The position numbers and the translations under genes were made by a program. Source: Pseudomonas sp. RGM2987 (GTDB lineage: Bacteria > Pseudomonadota > Gammaproteobacteria > Pseudomonadales > Pseudomonadaceae). Taken from it: a DNA stretch of 64,000 bases. Positions within the stretch are counted from its first letter, which is position 1. The number at the start of each line of letters is the position of its first letter. Below are positions 21,771 through 31,486 of this stretch, one piece after another. The notes beneath the pieces were generated by a model. The model saw nothing but the letters and a program-made list of their open reading frames with translations. It did no database searches and was not told the origin of the DNA. The stretch is taken from NCBI RefSeq assembly GCF_022952855.1, contig NZ_JALJDX010000216.1, forward strand, positions 62,001-126,000, written 5' to 3'.

Positions 21771-22854
21771 GAACCTACGCACTTTCATCCGTAGCTATTG
21801 CTTCGATTCCAGGCTCGCTACGAACGCGTTGACCCGGCTGCACCGGGCGTTGTCGTTCCTGGCCGGTTACCTGGCGCAGCAGGGCTTCGATTCGCGGACG
21901 TTGCCGGCAATCCGTGACGCGGACGCACTGGAGCGGCGCGGTACCGGTGTTTGTCCGGAGTTGGCGGCAACGGTGTTCAGTCATGCGCGGGAGGGGGTTG
22001 TTCTGGTGGACGCTTATGGTCGGGTCATCAGCGCGAACGAGGCGTTCACGCGGCTTACCGGTTATAGGCAGGACGAGGTGGTGGGCCGGGATTTGAATTC
22101 CCATCGGATGGTGCAGCGGCTCGCGGCGTTTTATGCGCCGATGAAGAATGCGCTGGATTTCCATGGCCATTGGTCCGGTGAAATCCAGAGCAGCCACAAG
22201 GATGGGCGGGAGATGACGTCGCGCATCAGCATCAGCGCGGTGCATGACCGTCACGGCAATGTTCAGCATTACGTGGTGCTGTTCAGTGACATGACACAGG
22301 TGAAGCAGCGACTTCAGATGTTGGAGCGCGACGCTCGTTTTGACGCGCTCACGCAGTTGCCCAATCGACTGCTGTTGGCCGAACGGATGCGGCAGGCGTT
22401 GGGCACGGCGCGGATCCATCAGCAGAAAGTCGCCATCGCGTTTATCGATCTCGATGGGTTCAAGGCGCTTAACGACAGTTACGGTCATGACTGGGGTGAC
22501 CGGGTGTTGCAGATTGTCGCGGCGCGGATCAATGCGACGCTGCGTGAGAGCGATACGTTGGCGCGGCTCGGTGGCGATGAGTTTGTGGCCGCGCTGGTGG
22601 GTTTGCAGGAGGTGGAGGAATGCGAGCCGTTGCTCAAGCGCATGCTGCAAGCGGCCAACGCGCCGATTTTGATTGGCGCACAGACGGTGGAGATTGCCGC
22701 GAGTATCGGGGTGGCGTTTTTCCCTGAGCATGGTCAGGAGGTCGATGCGCTGATCAGCAAGGCGGACAAGGCCATGTACTTGTCGAAAAAGGCCGGTGGT
22801 AATCGCCTGGCGTTTTGTCCGACGCGTTTTATTTCGCTCAATAACGAAGCCTGA
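21769..22854 (+). CDS. PAS-GGDEF diguanylate cyclase, possibly 5'-truncated
   Basis: 361 residues. A PAS domain spans about 66-175 (VFSHAREGVVLVDAYGRVISANEAFTRLTGY ... GEIQSSHKDGREM ... YVVLFSDMTQVK), followed by a GGDEF domain (FDALTQLPNRLLLAERM, AIAFIDLDGFKALNDSYGHDWGD, LARLGGDEF, ASIGVAFFPEHG). Active-site GGDEF is intact and an RxxD inhibitory site (RESD) sits five residues before it, so it should make c-di-GMP under product inhibition. No ribosome site precedes the ATG, and the first 60 or so residues resemble no domain I know. The original front may be lost. It is convergent with, and overlaps by 17 bp, the TonB-dependent receptor gene. Confidence 0.85.
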   Translation: MNLRTFIRSYCFDSRLATNALTRLHRALSFLAGYLAQQGFDSRTLPAIRDADALERRGTGVCPELAATVFSHAREGVVLVDAYGRVISANEAFTRLTGYRQDEVVGRDLNSHRMVQRLAAFYAPMKNALDFHGHWSGEIQSSHKDGREMTSRISISAVHDRHGNVQHYVVLFSDMTQVKQRLQMLERDARFDALTQLPNRLLLAERMRQALGTARIHQQKVAIAFIDLDGFKALNDSYGHDWGDRVLQIVAARINATLRESDTLARLGGDEFVAALVGLQEVEECEPLLKRMLQAANAPILIGAQTVEIAASIGVAFFPEHGQEVDALISKADKAMYLSKKAGGNRLAFCPTRFISLNNEA

Positions 22855-25186
22855 GGGTGGTGCCGAGGGTTCTTTCGCTGCCGGTCATGACGCCGTAGTC
22901 GCCGGCGCCCAGCAATGAGTAAACGGCGGTGATGTAGTGCCGGTCGAAGGCGTTGCGCACCCAGCCTTCCACTTCCCAGCCACGGTCCTGGCTACGCAGG
23001 CCCAGGCGCAGGTTGGTGAGGCCGTAGCTCGGTTGATAGCTGCCCTCGCCGCCTTCGAGGGTGCCGTAGTAGCCGGTCCTGAAGCTGTAGTCGACGCCGC
23101 TGTAGACCTCCATCCCATCGGGCAGCGGATGGGTGTGGTCCAGGCCGCTGCTGAGGTTCCATTGCGGCGCGTTGTAGAGGCGTTCGCCGCTGAGGTCGCA
23201 GGTCCATTGGCCGGTCTCCGGCGGGCACGGTGCGTTGGGGAAGCTGCGATAGCGCGCATCGCTCCAGGCCAGGCCGAGGCGCCCGGTGAGCCGTGAAGAA
23301 AGCTGCCAGGCCGAATCCAGTTCGACGCCGCGCAGGCGGACCTTGCCGACGTTGATCAGGTTGTCCCGCAGCGGTGGCGCAAACATCGAGGTCGGCGGGC
23401 TGTAGGTGAGCGCCTGGTAGTTATCGACATCGGTCTGGTAGACGGCGAGGTCGAGCATGGCGCGCTCGTTCCAGAAGCGTGTCTTCAGGCCCAGTTCCAG
23501 CGACGTGGCGCGCTCCGGCTCGAAGGTGGGTGCGGTGAACGGGCCGACCACGTCGAAATTGATGCCGCCGGCCTTGTAGCCTCGCGACCAACTGACGTAG
23601 CCCATCACCGCATCGCTGAAGCGGTAGCTGGCGCTGAGCAGGCTGGAGAGGTTGTGTTCTTCGATCGAATCCTCGCGGTAATAACCACCGCCGAGGGCGA
23701 TGTCACGCAGCAATTGTCCGCCGGCCTGGAAGATCGATGGCAAGCCGGTCAGCGGCGCAAGGTTACTGACGTCGCGCGAGACCCAGCCGTCCTTGCGCTC
23801 CTGGCTGTAGCGCAGGCCACCGGTCAGTTCCAGCGGGTCGACTGGGCGCCAGGAAAGTTGACCGAAAATCGCCCGGCTGTCGCCCTTCTGCTGGCCATCG
23901 TAGTGTTGCCGGGCGCCGTCCAACAACTGCGCCGGCACCTGCCTCGGGTCGGTGAAGGTGATGCCGTAGAGTTTTTGCAGTTGCTGCAACTGGTCGCCGA
24001 CGAACCAAGGCGCGGCGTCCTTGCCGAATTGGACGTCGATGTCCCGGTCCAGTTGCTGGCGCAGATAGTAGAGCCCGGCGACATAGTCGATGGACGAGCC
24101 CGCCGTGCCGGACAGCCGCCATTCCTGGCTGAACTGTCGGTGCCCCAGCTCGGTCTCGGACTGGGCGACCAACAGCGCCGTGCTGTCGCCATCCCGAGTG
24201 GCGTGGTAGTCCCAATCGCGGTAGGCGGTGATGCTGGTCAAGCGCAGCGCCTCGTCCAGGTCCCAGTTCAATTCCAACGAGACACCGTTCTGCAAGGTTT
24301 GCGGACGCCCCGGTGCGTCGATGCGGATCTCGCGTTGATACGGATCGGGCTCCGCCAGTGGATAGCCGAGGAACCGGGCGCGCTTGCGGGTTTGCTGGCT
24401 GTAGTGATTGACCAGCAGCACGTTGCCGGCCTCGTTTTGCCGGACATGGTCGGCGATCAGGCGCGCACTGAAGTCTGTATTCGGTGTCCACAGCAGCTGT
24501 CCGCGAAGGCCTTGGCTGTCGGCGTCACCGAGGCGCGAACCGTCTTCGAGGTTTTCCACTTGCCCCTCCTCCGAGCGCTCGAAGACATTCAGCCGCCCGG
24601 CCAAGATGTCGTCGCGCAGCGCTCCCGAAATCGTCCCGCGATATTCACGCAACCCGCGCTCACCGTAGCTGGCCTCAAGGTTGACCTCGGGCTGGAACGT
24701 CGGTGCGCGGGTGATAATGTTCAGCGCGCCCGCGGTGGTGTTCTTGCCGAACAAAGTGCCCTGGGGCCCGCGCAGCACTTCAATGCGCTCGATGTCCATC
24801 AGCTCGGTGAACGCCATGCCCTGGCGCGCCTGGTACACACCATCGACGTAGGTGCCGACACTGCCTTCCAGGCCATCGTTGTAGGCGGTCGCGCCGAAGC
24901 CGCGCAGGCCGAAGCCGGCATAGCGGGCGTCATGCCCGGACACCACCAGCCCCGGCACGCGTTGCTGGATGTCTTGCAGCGTGTGCAGGCCGGCCTCGTC
25001 CAGTTGCTCGCCGTAGAGGACGTTGATCGGGATCGGCACCTGTTGCGGATCTTCCTCGCGGCGTCGAGCGGTCACGGTGGTGGGGTCGAGGACAATAGCG
25101 CTGGGCGCTTGCTCGGCACTGACCGATGCCCAAGGTAGAGCCGACAAGCTGCCGAGCAACAGCAGCCAGTATTTCGAAGCGCGCAC
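22838..25186 (-). CDS. TonB-dependent outer-membrane receptor
   Basis: 782 residues with a signal peptide (MRASKYWLLLLGSLSALPWASVSA). Next come a possible TonB box (IVLDPTTVTARR), the plug domain (PIPINVLYGEQLDEAGLHTLQDIQQRVPGL ... IERIEVLRGPQGTLFGKNTTAGALNIIT), the 22-strand barrel and the terminal aromatic (TTLRLRY). Such receptors import iron chelates, vitamins, sugars or other substrates using TonB energy. It is the last gene of an operon behind a response regulator and a hybrid histidine kinase, with one base between kinase stop and receptor start. That order suggests a sensed ligand that the receptor imports. No siderophore genes are adjacent. Confidence 0.93.
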   Translation of the reverse strand: MRASKYWLLLLGSLSALPWASVSAEQAPSAIVLDPTTVTARRREEDPQQVPIPINVLYGEQLDEAGLHTLQDIQQRVPGLVVSGHDARYAGFGLRGFGATAYNDGLEGSVGTYVDGVYQARQGMAFTELMDIERIEVLRGPQGTLFGKNTTAGALNIITRAPTFQPEVNLEASYGERGLREYRGTISGALRDDILAGRLNVFERSEEGQVENLEDGSRLGDADSQGLRGQLLWTPNTDFSARLIADHVRQNEAGNVLLVNHYSQQTRKRARFLGYPLAEPDPYQREIRIDAPGRPQTLQNGVSLELNWDLDEALRLTSITAYRDWDYHATRDGDSTALLVAQSETELGHRQFSQEWRLSGTAGSSIDYVAGLYYLRQQLDRDIDVQFGKDAAPWFVGDQLQQLQKLYGITFTDPRQVPAQLLDGARQHYDGQQKGDSRAIFGQLSWRPVDPLELTGGLRYSQERKDGWVSRDVSNLAPLTGLPSIFQAGGQLLRDIALGGGYYREDSIEEHNLSSLLSASYRFSDAVMGYVSWSRGYKAGGINFDVVGPFTAPTFEPERATSLELGLKTRFWNERAMLDLAVYQTDVDNYQALTYSPPTSMFAPPLRDNLINVGKVRLRGVELDSAWQLSSRLTGRLGLAWSDARYRSFPNAPCPPETGQWTCDLSGERLYNAPQWNLSSGLDHTHPLPDGMEVYSGVDYSFRTGYYGTLEGGEGSYQPSYGLTNLRLGLRSQDRGWEVEGWVRNAFDRHYITAVYSLLGAGDYGVMTGSERTLGTTLRLRY

Positions 25187-25187
25187 G

Positions 25188-27590
25188 CTAGTGCTCCCGC
25201 GCCATCGGGCGATGCACCGGGTCCGGGCAAATCAGCGTCTTGACCCACCCCAGCAGCTCGCGGCTGTCGGCGGGCTTGAGCAACACGGCATCGAATGCCA
25301 GGCCTTGCGGATATTCCGGCGGCCGGCGCGCCGGTACCGCCGAATAGAGCATCACCGGCAGATCGCCCCAACCCTCGCGCACTTGGCGCAGCAGTTCCCA
25401 GCCGTCCATGCCGGGCATCATCTGGTCGCTGATCAACAGGTCGACCGGCTGCTCTGCCAGGCAGGCCAAGGCCTCCTCACCGTTAGCCGCGACGCTCACG
25501 TCAAAGCCGTAGCCGGCCAGCAGGTCGTAGAGCCATTCGCTGTTCTGCTCGACATCATCCACCAGCAGCACGTGCTTGCCCTGCCCATCAAACGGCGCGG
25601 CATGGTTATCGATAATGCCGTTTTCCAAGTCCTGTTCCTGGGCACATTTAAGCTTTAGACGAAAACTGAAACGGCTGCCGCCCTCCCCGGTGGCCTGCGG
25701 TTCCAGCCGACTGTCCATGCGCTCCAGCAGTTGCGTGACGATCGACAAACCCAGGCCGCTGCCTTCGTAGCGTTGCGCATTGCGCCCGCGCTGGAACGGT
25801 TGCAGCAGCCGTTCGAATTCTTGCGGATCAATGCCGATGCCAGTGTCGACAATGCTGAAGCACAGCTCGACGGTGTCAGGGTTGGCGCCCGGGCGAGCGC
25901 TCACTTCAAAGCGGATCAGGCCGTCACGGGTGAATTTCGCGGCGTTCGCCAACAGGTTCATGAGGATCTGCCGCAGCCGTTTAAAATCGGCCTCGACCAG
26001 CGCCGGCAGGTCGTCGGCCACGGCGGACTCAAACGTGTTGCCCTGTCGTGCGGCGAGGAAACCGGCCTCCTCGGCGATCTCCTTCAGAAAGCCGTACAGA
26101 TAGCCCGGTGCGAGGCTCAATTGCATTTGCTCCAGCTCGCCACGGGAGAACTCGAGCATCTCGTCGATCAACTCCAGTTGCTGGCGGGCATTGCGCTCGA
26201 TGATGGCCTGGTAGTCGCGGTTCGGCGCCCCATGCAACAGCCGCGCATAGTCGATGATGCGCACCAGCGGCGAGCGCAGGTCGTGGCTGATGCGGGCCAT
26301 CAAGGCACTGCGGGCCGCCAGGGATTCGCGCAACTGTGCCGTGCGCAGCGCCACGGTGCTTTCCAGGCGCTCGTGCTCGGCCTGGCGCTGTTGGTCGAGA
26401 GTCGACAGCGCGTGCTTTTCCCGCTGGCGGCTGCGGCTGACTTCCATGATCAAGGTGCACACCAGCAGCGCCACACCCGGCAGGGTCGAGGACAAGCTGT
26501 GTTTGCTTTGCGGCGACTGCCAGGGCAATTGCTCCTGCGGGAAGAAATAGCGCATCAGCAATTGCCCCAGCAGCAACCCCGGCACCAGCCATGCCATCCA
26601 GTTGTAGCGCAGCCGTTTGCGCCAGGCCATGTACAACGTGGCGAGCAGCACCGCATAGAAACTCAGCAGCGACAACTGGATGAACTGCGCGCCCTGGACC
26701 GGATCGACCTGCAACCACCAGAACCGGCCGACGGCGCATCCCAACAGCGGCAGCCAATAGCTCCAGCCGATGATTTTGGGCAGTCGGGCGACCTGCAACA
26801 ACACGCGCATATAGGCAAGAAACAGGATGAACGAGATCACGCTGGTGCCGGCCAGCAGCTCGCGCGTCCAGCCGAGCGCCGTGGGCCAGTAGATCAGGTA
26901 GCCGTTCACCAGGCAGGTCAGCAGGATATAACTGAGGACTGCGCTCGCGTTTACGGTCAGCAGCCGGGAGCGCAGGATCCCGCCGACGATCAGCCCGAAC
27001 GGCACGACCAGCAGGACAATGCCCAGGGTGAGCCCGTCGCTCAGGTAAGTCTGCTGTTGCGCCCGCAGCAATGCCGGTTCCGACCACAGCTGCGGCTCCA
27101 GCAACAGCTGGAAGCTGCTCGTCACCCGCACGAATAACGTGGTGCTCTGCCCCGCCGCCAGCGCGACCGGGAACGCTGGCTGACGCGCCGGCGGCTGGGG
27201 CCATTCGGCCAGGGGATAAGCGCCGCCGGCATGGGCCTCGCGCCAGCGTCCATCGGCATATTGATAGACCCGTAGGTCTTCCAGGCGCGGCGCGCCGATC
27301 ACCAGCAGGCGCGAACAGGCGGAATCGCTTGAGTTGATGAGTGGCAGCTTCAACCAGAAGGCCGAGCGACTGTAGCCTTGGCCCGGCCAATCGGAGGACG
27401 CGGGATTGAACCGCGCTTCGGGCAGTTGAGCGACTGCTTCCACGCTCAACCTTGCCGGGATGTCCTCGACAATCTGCACCGCCGGCATCAGGTCCAGTTG
27501 CTCAGACCGGCAGATATCCACAGGCGCTGCGCGCAACAGTCCGGCGGACAGCAACGCCATCGCCAACAACAGAACCTGTAGCAGCCGCAT
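25188..27590 (-). CDS. Hybrid sensor histidine kinase with 7TMR-DISM input and receiver domain
   Basis: 800 residues. A signal peptide precedes a periplasmic 7TMR-DISMED2-type beta domain (RFNPASSDWPGQGYSRSAFWLKLPL ... LEDLRVYQYADGRW ... FVRVTSSFQLLLEP). Seven transmembrane helices follow at about 185-385. A coiled linker leads to HisKA with the phospho-acceptor His in RISHDLRSPLVRII, then HATPase_c (LMNLLANAAKFTRDG, VDTGIGIDPQEFERLLQPF, GSGLGLSIV). The C-terminal receiver (VLLVDDVEQN ... LLISDQMMPGMDGWELL ... LLKPAD) has the Asp and Lys. The start overlaps the regulator stop (TGATG). DISMED2 domains are thought to bind carbohydrate-like ligands. Confidence 0.93.
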   Translation of the reverse strand: MRLLQVLLLAMALLSAGLLRAAPVDICRSEQLDLMPAVQIVEDIPARLSVEAVAQLPEARFNPASSDWPGQGYSRSAFWLKLPLINSSDSACSRLLVIGAPRLEDLRVYQYADGRWREAHAGGAYPLAEWPQPPARQPAFPVALAAGQSTTLFVRVTSSFQLLLEPQLWSEPALLRAQQQTYLSDGLTLGIVLLVVPFGLIVGGILRSRLLTVNASAVLSYILLTCLVNGYLIYWPTALGWTRELLAGTSVISFILFLAYMRVLLQVARLPKIIGWSYWLPLLGCAVGRFWWLQVDPVQGAQFIQLSLLSFYAVLLATLYMAWRKRLRYNWMAWLVPGLLLGQLLMRYFFPQEQLPWQSPQSKHSLSSTLPGVALLVCTLIMEVSRSRQREKHALSTLDQQRQAEHERLESTVALRTAQLRESLAARSALMARISHDLRSPLVRIIDYARLLHGAPNRDYQAIIERNARQQLELIDEMLEFSRGELEQMQLSLAPGYLYGFLKEIAEEAGFLAARQGNTFESAVADDLPALVEADFKRLRQILMNLLANAAKFTRDGLIRFEVSARPGANPDTVELCFSIVDTGIGIDPQEFERLLQPFQRGRNAQRYEGSGLGLSIVTQLLERMDSRLEPQATGEGGSRFSFRLKLKCAQEQDLENGIIDNHAAPFDGQGKHVLLVDDVEQNSEWLYDLLAGYGFDVSVAANGEEALACLAEQPVDLLISDQMMPGMDGWELLRQVREGWGDLPVMLYSAVPARRPPEYPQGLAFDAVLLKPADSRELLGWVKTLICPDPVHRPMAREH

Positions 27591-28381
27591 CAGGCGCGCC
27601 CGGCCGACTCTGCATCGGCGACGCCCAGGGTTTGTTGGCGAAACTGGCTGGGCGTCATGCCGATTCGTTGGCGGAAAGCCGTGGTGAAGTTGCAGGCATT
27701 GCGAAAGCCGATCAGCTCGGCGACGTCCTGCACGCTCATGGCGCTTTCGGCCAGCAACGCCTGGCCGCGCCGCAACCGCGCATCGCGGATGTATGCGAAC
27801 ACGGTCAGGCCCAGGTGCTCGCGAAATATCCGCGACAGGCGCTTTTCATGGGTGCCGACCTTGTGCGCCAGTTGCGCCAGCGAGGGTGTCTCGTCGAGCT
27901 GGTTTTCAATCAGTCGCATCGCGGCACGCAACACGATCTCGTCGCCTTCCGGCTCCGGTTCCGCCGGGCTGTCCTGGCTGGCTGGCGGTGCGCGCCAGGT
28001 CAATTGCAGATGGATCTTGATGCGCGCCAGCACTTCCTCGGGCGCGCAGGACTTGGGGATGTAATCGACCCCACCCACGGTCAGCCCTTCCAGACGCTCG
28101 AAGGTGCTGTTGGCCGAGGACAGAAAAAGAATCGGCGTGTGCCGGGTCGCGGGCGCCTCGCGCAGCAGCCGGCAGAGGCTGAAGCCGTCCATGTGCGGCA
28201 TGTGCACATCCAGCACGATCAGGTCCGGACGCAAGGCCAGTGCACGCTGGTAGCCCTGGTGGGCATCGCTGGCCAGGGAGATGCGCCAGGGTTGCGCCTT
28301 GAGCAGGACGAGCGTGGCGCGGATGTCCTCTGGAACATCATCGATAAGCAGAATATGCGGCTGCGGGCCGGATGACGTCAT
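27590..28381 (-). CDS. Response regulator with AraC-type DNA-binding domain
   Basis: 263 residues from the ATG at 28381, preceded by GGGAGGCGCA. An N-terminal receiver (HILLIDDVPED ... LIVLDVHMPHMDGFSLCRLL ... FLSSANSTFERLEGLTVGGVDYIPK) carries the phospho-acceptor Asp and the Lys. A C-terminal AraC double helix-turn-helix follows (PSLAQLAHKVGTHEKRLSRIFREHLGLTVFAYIRDARLRRGQALL...IGFRNACNFTTAFRQRIGMTPSQFRQ). It is probably the output of the kinase encoded next and the regulator of this operon. The upstream in-frame extension to 28489 is unlikely. Confidence 0.92.
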   Translation of the reverse strand: MTSSGPQPHILLIDDVPEDIRATLVLLKAQPWRISLASDAHQGYQRALALRPDLIVLDVHMPHMDGFSLCRLLREAPATRHTPILFLSSANSTFERLEGLTVGGVDYIPKSCAPEEVLARIKIHLQLTWRAPPASQDSPAEPEPEGDEIVLRAAMRLIENQLDETPSLAQLAHKVGTHEKRLSRIFREHLGLTVFAYIRDARLRRGQALLAESAMSVQDVAELIGFRNACNFTTAFRQRIGMTPSQFRQQTLGVADAESAGRA

Positions 28382-28627
28382 TGCGCCTCCCGCCACGGCT
28401 GCCCGTCCTTCGTATCGTCCGTCGTCCATTCGCTGCGTTCTCTTATCGTGCCGCCGCCAAGTCGTTGCCAGAAGGCAAAGGTATCGCAAAGCCCATCGAT
28501 GGCTCGGTATTAATCGTTATACCCATAGCGGCAGGTCCTGCGAAGACTTGAAGACGTCGGATAGACCATGGTCGCCCCTGCGCTATCGACCTAGACTCAA
28601 GCGATCCCTTACGAATGGCAGGTCCTG

Positions 28628-29032
28628 ATGATCCAGTGCAAACGCGCCTATGAAGCAGCGAGCGCCGAGGATGGCGTCCGTATTCTGGTTGACCGGTTGT
28701 GGCCGCGTAACTGTCGCAAGGATGCGTTGCTGATAACTGAATGGCTGCCGGAGGTGGCGCCGTCCCATGAGTTGCGCAAGGCGTTCAAAGCGGGGGCGGT
28801 ATCCTTTGACGCGTTCAGGGCGGCGTATCGACGGGAGCTGGCGGCGCGGCCGGAGCATTGGTGGCGGTTGGTGGATGTGGCGCAGGGTGGGACTCTGACG
28901 TTGGTTTATGCGGCTAAATCGACTGTTGAGAATAATGCTGTGGTGTTGGCGCAGTGGTTGGAGGATGAGGTGGAGAAGCGGGCGGAGGGGAGTTCGCCGG
29001 TTTGTTATTTGTCGGGGTTTTCGGAGATGTGA
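28628..29032 (+). CDS. DUF488 family protein
   Basis: 134 residues with the family signatures ILVDRLWPRNCRKDALLITEWLPEVAPSHELRKAF and TLVYAAKSTVENNAVVLAQWLE. The short DUF488 proteins (YeaO type) are found in many bacteria without a settled function. The ATG follows GGCAGGTCCTG. It is divergent from the regulator operon, with about 250 bp between. Confidence 0.88.
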   Translation: MIQCKRAYEAASAEDGVRILVDRLWPRNCRKDALLITEWLPEVAPSHELRKAFKAGAVSFDAFRAAYRRELAARPEHWWRLVDVAQGGTLTLVYAAKSTVENNAVVLAQWLEDEVEKRAEGSSPVCYLSGFSEM

Positions 29033-29040
29033 GGTAGGCC

Positions 29041-29103
29041 GGTTGGGGCGGCTTCGCAGCCCAGCGGGGCGGTGCGACGTTTCGCTAAATCCCCTCGCCA
29101 CAG
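29041..29103. repeat. Interrupted REP element
   Basis: GGCTTCGCAGCCCAGCGGG and CCCCTCGCCACAG, the two ends of an inverted A-type REP, are separated by an unrelated stretch of about 25 bases (GCGGTGCGACGTTTCGC). Confidence 0.55.
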
Positions 29104-29214
29104 GTTGGAGGCTGTCTGAAGTGGCTGGTGTTTGTTGTGACGTGGCCGGCGTAATTTGTTTCGCGGTGCGGCTAAGATGGCGCAGCTTAGGAAATCACAG
29201 GGAAGGCAGGCGCC

Positions 29215-30717
29215 ATGCAGTCGCAGTTTGATCCGTTGGTACATATCGATTGGAAGACGCCAGGCGCTGACTTGCTTGGGCTGTTGCGGCATTACTATCC
29301 CGACCTCGGGGCGTTCAGCGGCGCGGCGTTCGAGGCGTTGTTGGATGAGCTCTGCAATGAGATGCCCGAGATTTGTTTCCAGGCGTTGGCGACCGTGTTG
29401 GCGCGGGACGGCTTCGATCTGTGGAACCTGGATTCCGGCGGCGATGATTATTGGCCGGTGATCGTTCCGATCGATCAGCGCGAGGCGTTTGCCCAGTATT
29501 GGCAGGCGCAAGACGACGGGTTCACGGCGCAGTGGATCGAGCCGCAGAAGCCTGCCGCCACCGAGCGAAAACCGGCCAAGCCGAAACGCAAAAAGCTCAA
29601 CTGGCTACAGGAAGCCCATGACTATCCTGGCCCCACCTATGTCGATGACTTCAACTACCGCAACGGCTGGGCGGCGATCACCGAGCAGGATGAGGAGCAG
29701 TGGCTGTGCTTCCTGATCGATTACAACCAGTGGCCGCCCGCTGAACAGGACATGCTCGAACAGCGCACCGATGGCGTGGACGGCGCGGACCTGGCGCTGA
29801 TCGACGCCAATGCCTTGGGCAGCCTGTGGCGACGGCGAGTTAAATCCGGTGCCTACAGTTCCGATGATCGCTATCGCTACGAACGGCGCCAAGGTGACGA
29901 TATTCAGGAATTCGGCCCGGCGCAGATGGAGTGGCCGGAGTTTGACCAGCCCTGCGTGGTGGTGGATGGAGAAATCTTCGAGCGGCAGGTCATCTACCAG
30001 CCAGAGCACAAAACCCGGATCTGGCGAATCACCGCGCATTCCAGCGAAGTCATTTTCGAGCATCCATCCGACCTGACGATCCTGCCCATCGGCCCGCGCC
30101 GTTTGCTGTTCATGCAGGATAACGGCCCGCAGTGCTGGATCTGGTCCATGGACCCACCGCATCAAGCCAGCGTCGCCAAGCCGTTGCCGGCCGACGGTTT
30201 CAAGCTCAGGGCCTCCACTGCATACCTGGGAGGCGATGAGATTTTGCTGTTCAGCGAAGACGGGCGACAGAACCTCGAGCATTCCGGCTTCCGCGAAACC
30301 GTGCTGCGGGCCTGGCGCTTCAACTTCGTCACCGGCGCCACGACCCAGGCGCTGCTCGACGGCTTCGGCAGCGAGGTGCGCCAGGACACCCGCATGCTCG
30401 TCACCCAACCCAAGCAAGTCATCACCATGCGCACGTTCCACGGGCAGCTCCACATCGCCCGCGGGCATGGCGACTGGTGGGTGTGGAATTACCAGACCAA
30501 CACCTTCGGCGCCCATACCCTGGCGTGGTTCTGGAACCAGTGCAGCCATGAAGTACTGAAGCTGTCGAGCAAGGACATCGCCCGGGTCAAGCCGCAGATC
30601 CGTTACCTGCCGGCGCAGGATCGGTATCTGGCGTTCGAGACCGAGTTTGTGGCGCGGTTGCCGGGGTTCGACGAGATGGTCGAGGCCAAGGGCGGTGAGG
30701 TTTTGGGTTTTGAGTGA
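29215..30717 (+). CDS. Hypothetical protein, 500 residues
   Basis: Not recognised. The N-terminus (residues 1-90) is a compact acidic domain (FDPLVHIDWKTPGADLLGLL ... DGFDLWNLDSGGDDYWPVIV). A lysine/proline linker (KPAATERKPAKPKRKKLNW) follows, then a long tryptophan-rich, beta-strand-rich part with repeated patterns such as WRITAHSSEVIF, CWIWSMDPPH and WWVWNYQTNTFG. These recall a beta-propeller, but I cannot count blades with confidence. No signal peptide or membrane segment was found. An AAGGCAGG site precedes the ATG. It stands alone, with no partner gene that would suggest a role. Confidence 0.7.
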   Translation: MQSQFDPLVHIDWKTPGADLLGLLRHYYPDLGAFSGAAFEALLDELCNEMPEICFQALATVLARDGFDLWNLDSGGDDYWPVIVPIDQREAFAQYWQAQDDGFTAQWIEPQKPAATERKPAKPKRKKLNWLQEAHDYPGPTYVDDFNYRNGWAAITEQDEEQWLCFLIDYNQWPPAEQDMLEQRTDGVDGADLALIDANALGSLWRRRVKSGAYSSDDRYRYERRQGDDIQEFGPAQMEWPEFDQPCVVVDGEIFERQVIYQPEHKTRIWRITAHSSEVIFEHPSDLTILPIGPRRLLFMQDNGPQCWIWSMDPPHQASVAKPLPADGFKLRASTAYLGGDEILLFSEDGRQNLEHSGFRETVLRAWRFNFVTGATTQALLDGFGSEVRQDTRMLVTQPKQVITMRTFHGQLHIARGHGDWWVWNYQTNTFGAHTLAWFWNQCSHEVLKLSSKDIARVKPQIRYLPAQDRYLAFETEFVARLPGFDEMVEAKGGEVLGFE

Positions 30718-30741
30718 GAGAAGTTTTACACCACGCCCGCC

Positions 30742-31287
30742 TCAAACACACAGCACGCCACGAAACCCCCTCGCCGCGTAATACGACTGCACGCCGTTGT
30801 GGTAGACGAACGTGCGGCCATAGCGGAAATCACCGAACAACGCCCCGCCGAGGGCGCGAAGTTCAGGAGGCGTTGCCAGCCAGCTAGAGGTCTTCGCATC
30901 GAACTCGCCAAGCGTCTGCAACCCTCGGTATTGCTCCTCCGTCAGCAGCGCAATGCCCATCTCTTCGGCCATCTCGATGGCGCTGCCCTTCGGCTTGTTC
31001 TCCTTGCGCGCATCCAGGGCCGCACGGTCGTAACACAGGCTGCGACGACCGGAGGGGCTTTCCTTGGCGCAATCGCAGAAGGTGATGACACCGGTTTGCT
31101 TGTCGTGAGCGATGACATCGGGCTCGCCTGCGGTGGCTTCCATGGCCTGGAGGGATTTCAGGGCCGTGGGGTTGTTTTCGAGCCGGGCCTGGACGTCGGC
31201 CCATGAAAGATCGGGATGGCGATGCGGGTGTTGTTCGAAGCGGGTTTTCAGGGTTTGGAGGAGGTTTTCCTGTTCTTGTTTTTTCAT
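30742..31287 (-). CDS. DUF4256 family protein
   Basis: 181 residues. Strong family pattern: LLQTLKTRFEQHPHRHPDLSWADVQARLE, EATAGEPDVIAHD, ITFCDCAKESPSGRRSLCYDR, MAEEMGIALLTEEQYRGLQ, TSSWLATPPELRALGGALFGDFRYGRTFVYHNGVQSYYAARGFRG. Function is unknown and it is found across many bacteria. No operon partner is seen, and it is convergent with the gene before it. Confidence 0.88.
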   Translation of the reverse strand: MKKQEQENLLQTLKTRFEQHPHRHPDLSWADVQARLENNPTALKSLQAMEATAGEPDVIAHDKQTGVITFCDCAKESPSGRRSLCYDRAALDARKENKPKGSAIEMAEEMGIALLTEEQYRGLQTLGEFDAKTSSWLATPPELRALGGALFGDFRYGRTFVYHNGVQSYYAARGFRGVLCV

Positions 31288-31486
31288 GGCACGGGGCGTC
31301 CCTGAGTGATCGGTGGATCAATGATAGTCAGTCCGAAGCCGGGGCGCTGGCGCAACGGTAGTCGGATCTCTTTCGCCACAACTGAAATCGGTTGTCTCGC
31401 TTTACCCACTTTTTTCCGCACGGTATCAGCCACACTGATAGCGTGGAAAAAATCTGTTCCAGCCAGCTAAACCAGAGAATCAGACC

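Noticed and set aside
23654..25138. Long plus-strand ORF antisense to the TonB-dependent receptor
   Set aside because: GC-rich codon bias of the receptor gene keeps the opposite frame open; its product is low-complexity and has no ribosome site.
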